Shown here one piece after another: positions 33,757-41,727 of a DNA stretch of 64,000 nucleotides (position 1 is its first letter; the number at the start of each line of letters is the position of its first letter). The position numbers and the translations under genes were made by a program. Where the stretch lies: contig NZ_JARUBJ010000002.1 of NCBI RefSeq assembly GCF_029626145.1, forward strand, positions 526,501 through 590,500, given 5' to 3'. This DNA is from Micromonospora sp. WMMD961 (GTDB lineage: Bacteria; Actinomycetota; Actinomycetes; Mycobacteriales; Micromonosporaceae). The notes under the pieces were generated by a model. It was not told where the DNA came from and did not search any database. It was given only the letters and a program-made list of their open reading frames with translations.

Positions 33757-34598
33757 AGGTGACCTCCCTGGCGGCCGGGCGCGTGCCACTCGGTCTCTCG
33801 TGCCGGGGTCAGGTCGAGCACGATGTCCACCCGGTCGAGTTGGTTGAGCAGGTGCGTCACCACGACGATGGCCGTGCCGGCGTCGCGCAACCTGCTGAGC
33901 TGATCCCAGAAGTTGACGTACGTGCCCTGGTCGAAGCCCTGGTACGGCTCGTCGAGCAGCAGAACGTCGGGGGCGCTGAGCGTGGACATGGTCAGGTTGA
34001 GCTTCTGTCGGGTGCCACCGGACAGGTGGCGGGCCTGCACGTCCCCGCCCGCCTCCCAACCGAGCTGGCGAGCCGCCGCCCGACCGGCGCGGCGGGCCGG
34101 GCCGCGGGTCACGCCCTGACCGGCGCCGACGAGCACGAAGTGCTCGTCGGCGAGCAGGAAGTCGGCGGTGCCGCCGGACTGCGGGCAGTAGCCGAGCCGC
34201 CCGGAGACGGTCACCTCACCGGCGTCCGGTGACATCAGCCCGGCGCAGATCCGGAGGAAGGTGCTCTTGCCGCAGCCGTTCGCGCCGACCACGGCGGCGA
34301 TCTGTCCGCCCCGGACGGTCAGCGTGGCGTCGCGCAGCACGGTTCGCCGCCCGTACTTCTTGCTGATGCCCGCCGCGTGCAGCCGTACCGGCCCGGGACG
34401 TGGTCCGGGCGCGGTGCCGATGCTCTCCACGACCGCGCCCGCGTACTGCTGGGGTGGACCGAAGACGACCCAGGGGTCGCCGCCCCCTTCGCGCAGGTGT
34501 GTGGCGGCCTCGGCGACCACGTGGCGGGCGGTGTCCGGCGCGACCCGGCGCTGGTGCAGTTCGGCTGTGAGCGTCCGCAGCCAATCGTCGGCGTTCAC
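33753..34598 (-). CDS. ABC exporter ATPase with N-terminal helical (HAAS-like) extension
   Basis: 281 residues from a GTG overlapping the PadR stop (GTGA). Residues 1-55 (VNADDWLRTLTAELHQRRVA ... WVVFGPPQQYA) resemble the small helical domain found in PadR-associated DUF1700/HAAS membrane proteins. The nucleotide-binding domain follows: Walker A GANGCGKST, a signature LSGGTRQKLNL and Walker B VLLLDEP. The usual separate regulatory membrane protein is missing, so this fusion may replace it. Confidence 0.88.
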   Translation of the reverse strand: MNADDWLRTLTAELHQRRVAPDTARHVVAEAATHLREGGGDPWVVFGPPQQYAGAVVESIGTAPGPRPGPVRLHAAGISKKYGRRTVLRDATLTVRGGQIAAVVGANGCGKSTFLRICAGLMSPDAGEVTVSGRLGYCPQSGGTADFLLADEHFVLVGAGQGVTRGPARRAGRAAARQLGWEAGGDVQARHLSGGTRQKLNLTMSTLSAPDVLLLDEPYQGFDQGTYVNFWDQLSRLRDAGTAIVVVTHLLNQLDRVDIVLDLTPARETEWHAPGRQGGHL

Positions 34599-34933
34599 CG
34601 GGTGACCCCCTTCGTGACGATGTCGTTCACCGGCCGGACGAAGGTGAGCCAGGCGTTGCCGCCGGTGCGGAGCGCCGCGTGTCCGTCGTCGGTGAGCCGG
34701 TAGTACTTGCGGGCCGGCCCGGCACTGCCCTCCCGCCACTGCGCGGTGACCAGGCCGGTCTTCTGTAGGCGCAACAGCACGGGATAGAGCGTGCCGCCCT
34801 GGATCGGCCCGACTCCCGCCGTGTCGAGCGCCTGGGCCAGTTGGTAGCCGTAGGACTCGCCTTCGGACAGCAGGGCGAGGACGCAGATGTCGAGCACCCC
34901 CCGCAGCCACTGCCCGCGCCGGTCGGAATCCAC
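34595..34933 (-). CDS. PadR-family transcriptional regulator
   Basis: 112 residues from GTG at 34933 (VDSDRRGQWLRGVLDICVLA). A longer frame from 34969 exists but would begin inside the -35 box of a well-formed promoter. The winged helix contains SYGYQLAQALD and GGTLYPVLLRLQKTGLV, hallmark PadR motifs. First gene of a three-gene operon with an ABC exporter; PadR proteins usually repress such exporters and respond to toxic compounds. Confidence 0.9.
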   Translation of the reverse strand: MDSDRRGQWLRGVLDICVLALLSEGESYGYQLAQALDTAGVGPIQGGTLYPVLLRLQKTGLVTAQWREGSAGPARKYYRLTDDGHAALRTGGNAWLTFVRPVNDIVTKGVTR

Positions 34934-34940
34934 GCGTCGG

Positions 34941-34969
34941 ACAGTAGCGGTGCAAGCTAGATGGCACAA
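34941..34969 (-). promoter_or_regulatory. Promoter of the PadR-ABC operon, probably leaderless
   Basis: On the minus strand TTGTGC (34969-34964), a 17-bp spacer, then TACTGT (34946-34941), followed 7 nt later by the GTG start of padR. The geometry puts the transcription start at or next to the start codon. Confidence 0.6.
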
Positions 34970-35034
34970 CTACCTACTTGGGTGGCCGGACCCGATCCGG
35001 CGGGTTCCGTGAACCGCGGAGTGCGTCCTACTAG

Positions 35035-35754
35035 TCAGCGGGCGACGACGTCGGAGACCACGACGGTCACGTTGTCCGGAGCGCCGGCGTGGTGGGCCAG
35101 CTTCACCAGTTGCTCGCCGCACTGCTGGCGGTCGGCGTACATGCCCAACGCCGCCGCGATGGCGTCGTCCTCGACGTAGTCGGAGAGCCCGTCGCTGCAC
35201 AGCAGCAGTCGGTCGCCGGGGACCACGGTGAGCACCCCGATCGCCGGTGGGGTGTCGGCTCCCTGCACGGCCCGGGTCACCAGGGACCGCTGCGGGTGGT
35301 GACGCGCCTGGTCGGGGGAGAGCGTGCCCTGGTCGACCAGCGCCTGCACGAACGTGTCGTCGCGGGTGAGCTGCGTCAGCTCCCCGTCGCGCAGCAGGTA
35401 GCACCGGGAGTCGCCGACCTGGGCCAGCACCAGAGTCTCCCCGGCCAACAGCGCCGCGGTGAGCGTCGTGCCCATCCCTTCCCGGGTCGGGTCGACGGTG
35501 ATGGCGGCGTGGATGCGCTGGTTGGCGGTGCTGACCACGGCGCGCAGGGCGTCGGCGGCACCGTCGGGGTCGGTGGGCGGGGCCAGCTCGTCCAGGATCC
35601 GGATCACGATCTCGCTCGCCACCTCGCCCGCGGGCAGCCCACCCATGCCGTCGGCGACGGCGATCAGGCGGTCACCGGCGAGGGCGGAGTCCTCGTTGTT
35701 GGTGCGCACCAAGCCGATGTCGTTGAGGATGACCGAGCGGAGGATCAGCGTCAT
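35035..35754 (-). CDS. PP2C-family serine/threonine phosphatase
   Basis: 239 residues, a stand-alone PP2C/PrpC-type domain. Metal-binding motifs are in order: NNEDSALAGDRLIAVADGMG, TLVLAQVGDSRCYLL, LLLCSDGLSDYV and the terminal APDNVTVVV. Such enzymes reverse Hanks-type kinase phosphorylation in actinobacteria (PstP-like), but no kinase gene is adjacent. Cytoplasmic, with no membrane helix. Confidence 0.92.
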   Translation of the reverse strand: MTLILRSVILNDIGLVRTNNEDSALAGDRLIAVADGMGGLPAGEVASEIVIRILDELAPPTDPDGAADALRAVVSTANQRIHAAITVDPTREGMGTTLTAALLAGETLVLAQVGDSRCYLLRDGELTQLTRDDTFVQALVDQGTLSPDQARHHPQRSLVTRAVQGADTPPAIGVLTVVPGDRLLLCSDGLSDYVEDDAIAAALGMYADRQQCGEQLVKLAHHAGAPDNVTVVVSDVVAR

Positions 35755-35834
35755 GGGGTCAAGCTTGCCAAGAAGACCCTGCCTTCGTCTCTACGCACTA
35801 CTGCGTGGGGCGAAAATGATTGAGATATGGGTCG

Positions 35835-36407
35835 TCAGGACCGGTCTCGTCGGCGCGGGTAGCGCAGCAGCAGGCTGGCGGCGACCTCCTCGTCGCCCAC
35901 CGCCGCGTAGCTGTGCGGCACGTCGGACACCCAGCGGAGGTGGCCACCGGCCGGGGCGGTCAGTGGTGCGTCGACCGGCCCGGCGCGCAGCACTCCGGCG
36001 AAGACGGTGATGTGTTCGGTCACGCCCGGTTGGTGGGCGGGTGAGGTCTGCACGACGCCCGGCGCGACTCTCATCCGGTACAGCTCGTAGGTCGCGTCGG
36101 TGTCGGTGAACACCTCCAGCAGGGTGGCGGTGACGGCGGTGCCGTGCACGATCGGCTCGGCCGCCGGTTCGGCCAGCAGGGCGGTGAACGGCACGCCGAG
36201 CTGCGCGGTGACCGCCCAGAGCGTCTCCAGGGTGGGGTTGCGGGTGCCGTGTTCCAGGCCGGAGAGGGTGGCCTTTCCGACACCGGCGAGCCGGGCCAGT
36301 GTGGACAGCGAGATGCCCCGCTCCTCGCGTAGGGCGCGGACCCGACGGCCGACGACGACGGGATCCACGTCGAGGCCCGGGCGGCGGGCTGGTGGTGGCT
36401 GCGGCAC
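35835..36407 (-). CDS. XRE-family regulator with C-terminal cupin domain
   Basis: 190 residues from GTG. The HTH is at about 20-75 (LSTLARLAGVGKATLSGLEH, then NPTLETLWAVTAQLG). A cupin-2-like domain follows (PGVTEHITVFAGVLRAGPVD ... PHSYAAVGDEEV). This SutR/PuuR-like layout binds a small effector in the cupin. It is divergent from a BenE-type transporter with a palindrome between them, so the transporter gene is the probable target. Confidence 0.88.
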   Translation of the reverse strand: MPQPPPARRPGLDVDPVVVGRRVRALREERGISLSTLARLAGVGKATLSGLEHGTRNPTLETLWAVTAQLGVPFTALLAEPAAEPIVHGTAVTATLLEVFTDTDATYELYRMRVAPGVVQTSPAHQPGVTEHITVFAGVLRAGPVDAPLTAPAGGHLRWVSDVPHSYAAVGDEEVAASLLLRYPRRRDRS

Positions 36408-36431
36408 CCGACTATGGTGCTACACGCTGTC

Positions 36432-36447
36432 GTTCCGTAAACGGAAC
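36432..36447. promoter_or_regulatory. Palindromic operator between XRE-cupin regulator and benE-like gene
   Basis: GTTCCGTAAACGGAAC has perfect 7-bp arms and a 2-bp centre. It lies 15 bp upstream of the transporter start and 24 bp upstream of the regulator start on the other strand, so one site could control both promoters. Confidence 0.55.
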
Positions 36448-36462
36448 AGTCGGGGGAGTGGG

Positions 36463-37740
36463 ATGGCCGGACGTGTGCAACCACTGCTGGCGGGCGTGGT
36501 CACCGCGCTGGTCGGCTTCGCCAGCTCGTTCACGGTTGTGTTGGCTGGGCTGCGCGCGGCCGGCGCGTCGGACGAGCAGGCCGCCTCCGGCCTGCTCGCC
36601 CTCTGCGTGGCGTGCGGGCTCGCCGCCGCCTGGCTGGGCTGGCGGCACCGGATACCGATGAGCGTGGCCTGGTCCACACCGGGCGCGGCGCTGCTGGTGG
36701 CGACCGGGCCACCCCCGGGCGGTTGGCCCGTCGCGGTGGGCGCCTTCCTCGTCTCCGGGGTGCTGATCGTCGCGGCCGGGCTGTTTCCACCACTGGGCCG
36801 CGCGGTGGCCGCCATCCCCAAGCCGGTGGCCGGCGCGATGCTCGCCGGGGTGCTGCTGCCGCTGTGCACCGCCCCGGTCCGCGCACTGGTCGAGCTGCCC
36901 CTGGTGGCCGGGCCGGTGGTGGCGGCCTGGCTGCTGCTACACCGGTTCGCCCGCCGCTGGGCGGTGCCCGGTGCGCTGGTGGTGGCGGTGGCGGCGATCG
37001 CGCTGACCGCGCCGCCGGCCGGTCCGACCGGTGCCGCGCTGGTCCCGTCGGTCACGCTGACCGCGCCCGCCTGGAACGCCTCCGCGCTGGTCGGGCTGGC
37101 AGTTCCACTGTTCCTGGTCACCATGGCCGCGCAGAACGTACCCGGCATGGCCGTGCTGGTCGGCTACGGCTACCGGCCGCCGTTCGGCGCCGCACTGCGG
37201 GCCACCGGCCTGGCCAGCCTGCTCGCCGCCCCGGCCGGCGGGCACGCGGTGAACCTCGCGGCGATCACCGCTGCGCTCGCCGCCAGCCCCGACGCGCACC
37301 CGGACCCGGAGCGGCGGTGGGTCGCCTCGGTCACCGCCGGCCTCGGGCTGGCTCTGCTCGGGTTGGGCGCCGGAGCGGCCACCGCGCTTGTCGCAGTCGC
37401 CCCACCGATCCTCATCGAGGCGGTCGCCGGGCTGGCCCTGCTGGGCGCCCTCGCGACCGCGCTCGCCTCTGCGGTCGCCGACCCGACGACCCGGGAGGCC
37501 GCAGTGGTCACCTTCGTGGTGACCGCCTCCGGGGTGACGTTGATCGGCGTGGGCGGCGCGTTCTGGGGTCTGGCCGCCGGTTGCCTGATGCTGTTGCTCT
37601 TCCACCGCCGCCCACCCACCGCCCCACCGGCCGACGGGCCGGGGCGGTCGGATCACTCCTCGGGAGGTAGGTCGGCCATGCCCACGGCCAGGAGGACCCG
37701 GCCGTCAGCCACCGACCCGATCCGGTCGGCCGGTACGTAG
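36463..37740 (+). CDS. BenE-family transporter (benzoate/aromatic acid importer-like)
   Basis: 425 residues with about 11-12 membrane helices. The BenE features are visible: an N-terminal GVVTALVGFASSFTVVLAGL helix, IPMSVAWSTPGAALL, and VTMAAQNVPGMAVL in the centre. BenE proteins are proton symporters of benzoate. Substrate here is unproven because no aromatic-degradation genes are nearby. The last ~30 codons form a hydrophilic tail that overlaps the convergent PRC-barrel-like gene by 88 bp. Confidence 0.86.
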   Translation: MAGRVQPLLAGVVTALVGFASSFTVVLAGLRAAGASDEQAASGLLALCVACGLAAAWLGWRHRIPMSVAWSTPGAALLVATGPPPGGWPVAVGAFLVSGVLIVAAGLFPPLGRAVAAIPKPVAGAMLAGVLLPLCTAPVRALVELPLVAGPVVAAWLLLHRFARRWAVPGALVVAVAAIALTAPPAGPTGAALVPSVTLTAPAWNASALVGLAVPLFLVTMAAQNVPGMAVLVGYGYRPPFGAALRATGLASLLAAPAGGHAVNLAAITAALAASPDAHPDPERRWVASVTAGLGLALLGLGAGAATALVAVAPPILIEAVAGLALLGALATALASAVADPTTREAAVVTFVVTASGVTLIGVGGAFWGLAAGCLMLLLFHRRPPTAPPADGPGRSDHSSGGRSAMPTARRTRPSATDPIRSAGT

Positions 37741-38024
37741 ACCGCGCCGGTGCGGGTCAACTCCGTCGAGACCTTCAGGTAGCCGCTGTGCAGCAACCGC
37801 GCGGCCAGGTCGGCCGGGACGTCCGGCTCCTCGACCGCGGTCGCCTCGATCAGCTCGTCCAGGCTGCTGCCCGGGTCGGCGGTCGACGTCTGGACGGTCA
37901 CCGCGTTGGGGTCACCCCGCTGGACGAGGTCCACGGTCCCGACCTCGGTGCCGGCTGAGTCGATCACCGGCATCCCGGTGGTGATCCGCGAGATGGTCGC
38001 CTGCTGCTCGTCCTGCTGGTCCAT
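37653..38024 (-). CDS. PRC-barrel-like/DUF2171-type small protein
   Basis: 123 residues from MDQQDEQQATISRITTGMPV; longer in-frame starts are compositionally unlike it. The first 60 residues (VIDSAGTEVGTVDLVQRG) look like a PRC-barrel/DUF2171 strand pattern, and a second similar segment follows (LLHSGYLKVSTELT, then VYVPADRIGSV). Such proteins are small cytoplasmic stress-associated proteins of unknown role. Its 3' end overlaps the benE-like gene. Confidence 0.72.
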   Translation of the reverse strand: MDQQDEQQATISRITTGMPVIDSAGTEVGTVDLVQRGDPNAVTVQTSTADPGSSLDELIEATAVEEPDVPADLAARLLHSGYLKVSTELTRTGAVYVPADRIGSVADGRVLLAVGMADLPPEE

Positions 38025-38261
38025 TCGATGCCGGTTCCCGGGGCGGCGCGCCGCTAAACGCCGTCGCTCGGCTGCCCGCCCGCCGCCCGGCGGCGCAGCG
38101 GGGGGCGGCGATATCCGGAGAGCCTGATGCCTGTGTGGCATCAATATGCCCCAGCGGCATCACCGCAAAGAGCGGTACCGCCTCCCCGGGCCTGGAGCGG
38201 CGGCAACCGGCGGCAGAGCCCACCGCCGCCGGGATCGCCTTGGCGGCAACGCTGCGCCCGG

Positions 38262-38301
38262 CAGCAGGGCAGCAGGGCAGCAGGGCAGCAGGGCAGCAGG
38301 G
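38262..38301. repeat. Tandem repeat, five copies of an 8-bp unit
   Basis: CAGCAGGG occurs five times without interruption (40 bp), followed by a degenerate sixth copy up to about 38308. It lies 8 bp past the end of the 83-residue gene, in the ~290 bp between two minus-strand genes. The 8-bp period fits slippage-prone DNA rather than coding sequence. Confidence 0.9.
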
Positions 38302-38315
38302 CGGCAGGTGGTTGG

Positions 38316-38567
38316 TCAGCCGTTCGGCAGGGTCCAACTGCCCGGGGGTCGGGGGGACAGCTCCCGCCAGGTGTCCGGGCCGTCGAGCAGGGCCCGGACG
38401 GTGTCCTCGGCCTCGTCCGCACTGCCGTACTCGTAGAACCGGGAAATGCCCTCGGCCCCGCCGGCGCGCTGCTCGACGTGCCACCGGTCGGCGTCCACCC
38501 GCAGGAAGACGTCCCGCCGGGCCAGCCGCCCCCACTTCCCGTTCCACCAGTGCTTGCGCTGCTCCAT
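38316..38567 (-). CDS. Small conserved-type hypothetical protein, possibly SOS-controlled
   Basis: 83 residues, Trp/Arg-rich N-terminus (MEQRKHWWNGKWGRLARRDV) followed by FLRVDADRWHVEQRAGGAEG and an acidic helix (SADEAEDTVRALLDG). I do not know its function. It has no ribosome site; instead TAGAGT sits 6 nt before the ATG, directly beside a LexA-like box. It lies downstream of mscL but is separated from it by a strong hairpin, so it is probably transcribed on its own. Confidence 0.7.
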   Translation of the reverse strand: MEQRKHWWNGKWGRLARRDVFLRVDADRWHVEQRAGGAEGISRFYEYGSADEAEDTVRALLDGPDTWRELSPRPPGSWTLPNG

Positions 38568-38573
38568 GGCGGG

Positions 38574-38595
38574 ACTCTATCGAACACACGTACGA
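38574..38595 (-). promoter_or_regulatory. LexA-like box abutting a leaderless -10 box
   Basis: TCGAACACACGTACGA (38580-38595, read on the plus strand) differs by one base from the actinobacterial SOS consensus TCGAAC-N4-GTTCGA. On the minus strand it is followed immediately by TAGAGT (38579-38574), then 6 nt and the ATG of the 83-residue gene. Confidence 0.5.
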
Positions 38596-38602
38596 GAAGG
38601 TG

Positions 38603-38631
38603 CGGCCCCTGCGGGATTCCCACAGGGGCCG
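38603..38631 (-). terminator. Terminator of mscL
   Basis: CGGCCCCTG and CAGGGGCCG pair as a perfect 9-bp stem with an 11-nt loop, 17 bp downstream of the mscL stop on the minus strand. A short CTTCT follows. Confidence 0.75.
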
Positions 38632-38648
38632 ATGTGCATCCGGTCGAG

Positions 38649-39107
38649 TCAGCGCTGCGTCGGCGGTTCCGTCCGGCGGCCCAGCACGTCGTCCAGCGCC
38701 CCGCGCTGCTGGCCCGGGGTGGTGTGACCGGCGGAGACCAGCGCGTCCCGGATCTCGGTGAGCAGCTTGACCTCCTCGCTCGGCGCGGCCGGCGGCGGCT
38801 CCTCGCCCCGCTGCCGGCGCTCGGCCAGCTTGTTCATCGGGAACACCACGAAGAAGTAGAGCACCGCGGCGGTGAGCAGGAAGGTGATCAGGGCGTTGAT
38901 GAACGCCGCCCAGTCGAAGACCTGGTCGTTGAGTGTCCACTTCCCGGCCGAGAGGCTGGTGCCCCCGCCGATCGCCTTGATCAGTGGTTCGAGGAACGAC
39001 TTGGTGAGCTGGGTGACCACGCCCGTGAAAGCAGCACCGATCACGATGCCGACCGCCAGGTCGACGACGTTGCCGCGCATGATGAAGTCTTTGAAGCCCT
39101 TGAGCAT
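38649..39107 (-). CDS. mscL: Large-conductance mechanosensitive channel MscL
   Basis: 152 residues. The highly conserved N-terminus MLKGFKDFIMRGNVVDLAVG and pore helix (VGIVIGAAFTGVVTQLTKSF) are unmistakable, followed by the extracellular loop, the second membrane helix (LITFLLTAAVLYFFVVFPMN) and a cytoplasmic helix. The homopentamer opens on hypo-osmotic shock to release solutes. Confidence 0.97.
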   Translation of the reverse strand: MLKGFKDFIMRGNVVDLAVGIVIGAAFTGVVTQLTKSFLEPLIKAIGGGTSLSAGKWTLNDQVFDWAAFINALITFLLTAAVLYFFVVFPMNKLAERRQRGEEPPPAAPSEEVKLLTEIRDALVSAGHTTPGQQRGALDDVLGRRTEPPTQR

Positions 39108-39146
39108 CCGTACTCCCGAGGTGTCCGCTTTTCTGTCGGGGACAAC

Positions 39147-39863
39147 CTATGCCCGTTCGGCGGGCTCCAGAAAAGCGCCGGCTTCGAGCGCGGCACGGCG
39201 CGGGTCGCCGGCCCGGATCGCCTCGACCAGTCGGCTGTGGTCGACGTAGCGCTCCGGGGTGAGCGCGTCGCCCATCGCCTGGGCGACGGTGCTGCGCAGG
39301 GCGCTGCCGACCGAGGCGTACAGCTCGGCGAGCATGGCGTTGTGCGCGGCGGCGACCACCGCCGTGTGCAGCGCCGCGTCGGCCTCGACGAACGCGTCGA
39401 CCCGACCGTCGTGCCAGGCGGCCTCGCGCTCCGCGAGCGCGCCGTCGAGCGCCGCCAGATCCTCCGGGGTACGCCGCAGCGCGGCGAGACGGGCGGCCTC
39501 CACCTCGAAGGCGCGGCGCACCTCGATCACCTCGGTCATCCGGTCGTCGCCGAGGCGGCGGGCCACCACCGGTGCCAGCTCGTCGGTGGAGATCACGTAC
39601 GTGCCGGAGCCCTGCCGGCACTCCAGCACGCCGGCGTGCACCAGCGCGCGGACCGCCTCGCGGACCGTGTTGCGGCCGACGCCCAGCGCGGCAACCAGCT
39701 GTGGCTCGGTGGGGATGCGCCCGCCGACCGGCCACTCGCCGCCGAGGATCCGAGCGCGGAGCTGTTCGATCGTCTGCCGGACCCGGTGGCCACGGGGTGG
39801 CACGGCGGGCTGGCCGCGCGGCGGCACGGCGGGCGCGGAGGAGGAATCGACCGACGGTGGCAC
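39147..39863 (-). CDS. FadR-subfamily GntR transcriptional regulator
   Basis: 238 residues. After a ~27-residue N-terminal Pro-rich stretch with a PAVPPRG direct repeat there is a GntR winged helix (GGRIPTEPQLVAALGVGRNT, VREAVRALVHAGVL). A helical FCD effector domain follows (FEVEAARLAALRR, DAALHTAVVAAAHN). It is divergent from the CynX/NimT-type MFS transporter with only ~50 bp between, so it probably controls that gene. An upstream start cannot be excluded. Confidence 0.9.
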   Translation of the reverse strand: MPPSVDSSSAPAVPPRGQPAVPPRGHRVRQTIEQLRARILGGEWPVGGRIPTEPQLVAALGVGRNTVREAVRALVHAGVLECRQGSGTYVISTDELAPVVARRLGDDRMTEVIEVRRAFEVEAARLAALRRTPEDLAALDGALAEREAAWHDGRVDAFVEADAALHTAVVAAAHNAMLAELYASVGSALRSTVAQAMGDALTPERYVDHSRLVEAIRAGDPRRAALEAGAFLEPAERA

Positions 39864-39900
39864 TGGTTACATCACCGGTCCCAAATTCATCCCATGATTG

Positions 39901-39906
39901 TAGGTT
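39901..39906 (+). promoter_or_regulatory. Leaderless -10 box of the MFS gene
   Basis: TAGGTT (39901-39906) lies 7 nt before the ATG at 39914, with no ribosome site between. No good -35 match was found. Confidence 0.45.
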
Positions 39907-39913
39907 AGCGGTC

Positions 39914-41194
39914 ATGACCCCGCCACCCACCGCCGCTCCGGCGCCCCCCGCCCCCGCCGCCGTCGACACCCGCCTAGCCGACGGCCCGGGTGCGGTCCGG
40001 CGGACGCACCCGGCAACCGGCGGCGCGCTCGTGCTGGTCGGGATGCTGCTGGTCGCGGTCAACCTGCGGGCCGTGGTGACGAGCCTCGGCGCGCTGCTCG
40101 ACGAGGTCCGCGACGGGCTGGGCCTCTCCGGTGCCACCGCCGGTCTGGTCACCACCCTGCCGACCATCGCGTTCGCCGGTCTCGGCGCGCTCACCCCGTG
40201 GTTGGTACGCCGGGTGGCGCCGGCCCGGGTGCTGGTGGTCGCCATGCTCGCCCTCGCCGTTGGTCAGGTGCTCCGGGTCGTCACCGACTCGACCTGGGTC
40301 TTCGTGCTCACCAGCGCGCTGGCGCTGTCCGGCATCGCGGTCGCCAACATCCTGCTGCCGATGCTCGTCAAGCAGCACTTCCCACACCGCACCGGCCTGG
40401 TCACCGGGGCGTACACGATGGCGTTGACAGTGGGCACGACGCTGGCCGCCGCCACCGCGGTGCCTATCGCGCACGCCTTCGGGTCCTGGCGGGCCGGGCT
40501 CGGCATCTGGGCCGCGATGGCCGCGGTGGCCGTACTCCCGTGGGTGCCGCTGGCGCTGCGGACCCGGACGGGCGTGCGGCGGGCGACTCCGACGGCGGTC
40601 GCCACCGCGCCAGCGCGGATCCGGCCGGCACGGACCCGGCTCGGCTGGGCGATGGCCGCCTACTTCGGGGCGCAGTCGCTCAGCGGGTACGCGATCATGG
40701 GCTGGTTGGCCCAGTTGTTCCGCGACGCCGGCTACCAGCCGGAGTCGGCCGGGCTGCTGCTCGCCGGGGTGACCGCGCTCGGTGTGCCGATCGCGCTGCT
40801 GATGCCCACCCTGGCCGGCCGGCTGGGCAGCCTGCGTCCGCTGGTGCTCGGGCTGACCACCGCGTCGGCGTTGGCCTACCTGGGGTTGGCGCTGGCGCCG
40901 CGTGGTGCCGCCCTGCTCTGGGTCGCGCTGCTGGCCATCGGTCAGGGGGCGTTCCCGATGATCCTGACCGCGATCGGTCTGCGCGCCCGCACCGCCGAGG
41001 GAACGGTCGCGCTGTCGGCGTTCGCGCAGAGCACCGGCTACGTGATCGCCGCCCTCGGCCCGCTGATGGTCGGCATCCTCTACGAGGCCACCGGCGGTTG
41101 GACCGCCCCGATCGGGTTCCTGCTGGGCGCTCTCGCCGTGCAGACCACGGCGGGCATGGCGATCGCTCGTCCGCGCTACGTCGAGGACGAGTGA
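39914..41194 (+). CDS. MFS transporter of the CynX/NimT type
   Basis: 426 residues with 12 membrane helices after a ~35-residue Pro/Ala N-terminus. The first helix region reads LVGMLLVAVNLRAVVTSLGA, characteristic of the CynX/NimT (cyanate/nitroimidazole) subfamily. The mid loop is basic. Function within the family varies (nitroimidazole efflux, cyanate). Divergent from the FadR-type regulator. Confidence 0.85.
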   Translation: MTPPPTAAPAPPAPAAVDTRLADGPGAVRRTHPATGGALVLVGMLLVAVNLRAVVTSLGALLDEVRDGLGLSGATAGLVTTLPTIAFAGLGALTPWLVRRVAPARVLVVAMLALAVGQVLRVVTDSTWVFVLTSALALSGIAVANILLPMLVKQHFPHRTGLVTGAYTMALTVGTTLAAATAVPIAHAFGSWRAGLGIWAAMAAVAVLPWVPLALRTRTGVRRATPTAVATAPARIRPARTRLGWAMAAYFGAQSLSGYAIMGWLAQLFRDAGYQPESAGLLLAGVTALGVPIALLMPTLAGRLGSLRPLVLGLTTASALAYLGLALAPRGAALLWVALLAIGQGAFPMILTAIGLRARTAEGTVALSAFAQSTGYVIAALGPLMVGILYEATGGWTAPIGFLLGALAVQTTAGMAIARPRYVEDE

Positions 41195-41207
41195 GGAACG
41201 GCTGCGG

Positions 41208-41564
41208 TCAGGAGGAGGCTGGCGTCGATTCGCCGGCGACTGCCTCGTCCACCGTCGGATAGGTGTGCAGCACCTCGACCAGCCCGCTCACCTCGAGGAT
41301 GCGCAGCACTCCCCGCTGTGGCGCCGCCAGCCGGACCACGCCGCCCGCCTCGTCGCAGCTGTTCTTGGCGCGGACGAAGACCGACAGACCGGTCGAGTCG
41401 CAGAATGAGACGTCCGCCAGGTCGAACACCAGCCGGCTGCGGCCCTTGTCGAGCAGGTCGGTGATCTGGTCCTGAAGCTGCGGTGCGGTGGCCATGTCCA
41501 GCTCGCCCGCGACCGACACGACGACCACGTCGCCGCGCTGTTCCGTGTGCACCGTCAAGGACAT
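41208..41564 (-). CDS. STAS-domain anti-sigma-factor antagonist
   Basis: 118 residues, a single STAS domain. It contains the phosphorylatable serine in VSFCDSTGLSVFVRA and the preceding RLVFDLADV strand, as in RsbV/SpoIIAA. In its unphosphorylated state such a protein frees a sigma factor by binding its anti-sigma kinase. A GGAGG site precedes the ATG. It is divergent from the stressosome operon, which supplies the PP2C phosphatases that could activate it. Confidence 0.92.
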   Translation of the reverse strand: MSLTVHTEQRGDVVVVSVAGELDMATAPQLQDQITDLLDKGRSRLVFDLADVSFCDSTGLSVFVRAKNSCDEAGGVVRLAAPQRGVLRILEVSGLVEVLHTYPTVDEAVAGESTPASS

Positions 41565-41727
41565 TCGCCAGACCTCCTGTTATCGGGGGAACGGTATCCC
41601 ACGACCGGGGTCGAACGCAGAACGGGAGCCGGGATCCGGTGGCCATCGTCATTCCGTTGCTACGGGGCAAGTAGTTGATCAGCCCTCGGTGATAGAGTCC
41701 GCCCGGTCCAGGTCAAGGGGGTTCGAA

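Noticed and set aside
38262..38308. Octamer repeats considered as replication iterons or a CRISPR
   Set aside because: Unit is only 8 bp, with no spacers and no replication gene nearby.
37912..40245. Long minus-strand frame across mscL and the FadR-type regulator
   Set aside because: It crosses several genes with intact motifs in another frame and has no ribosome site or family features.
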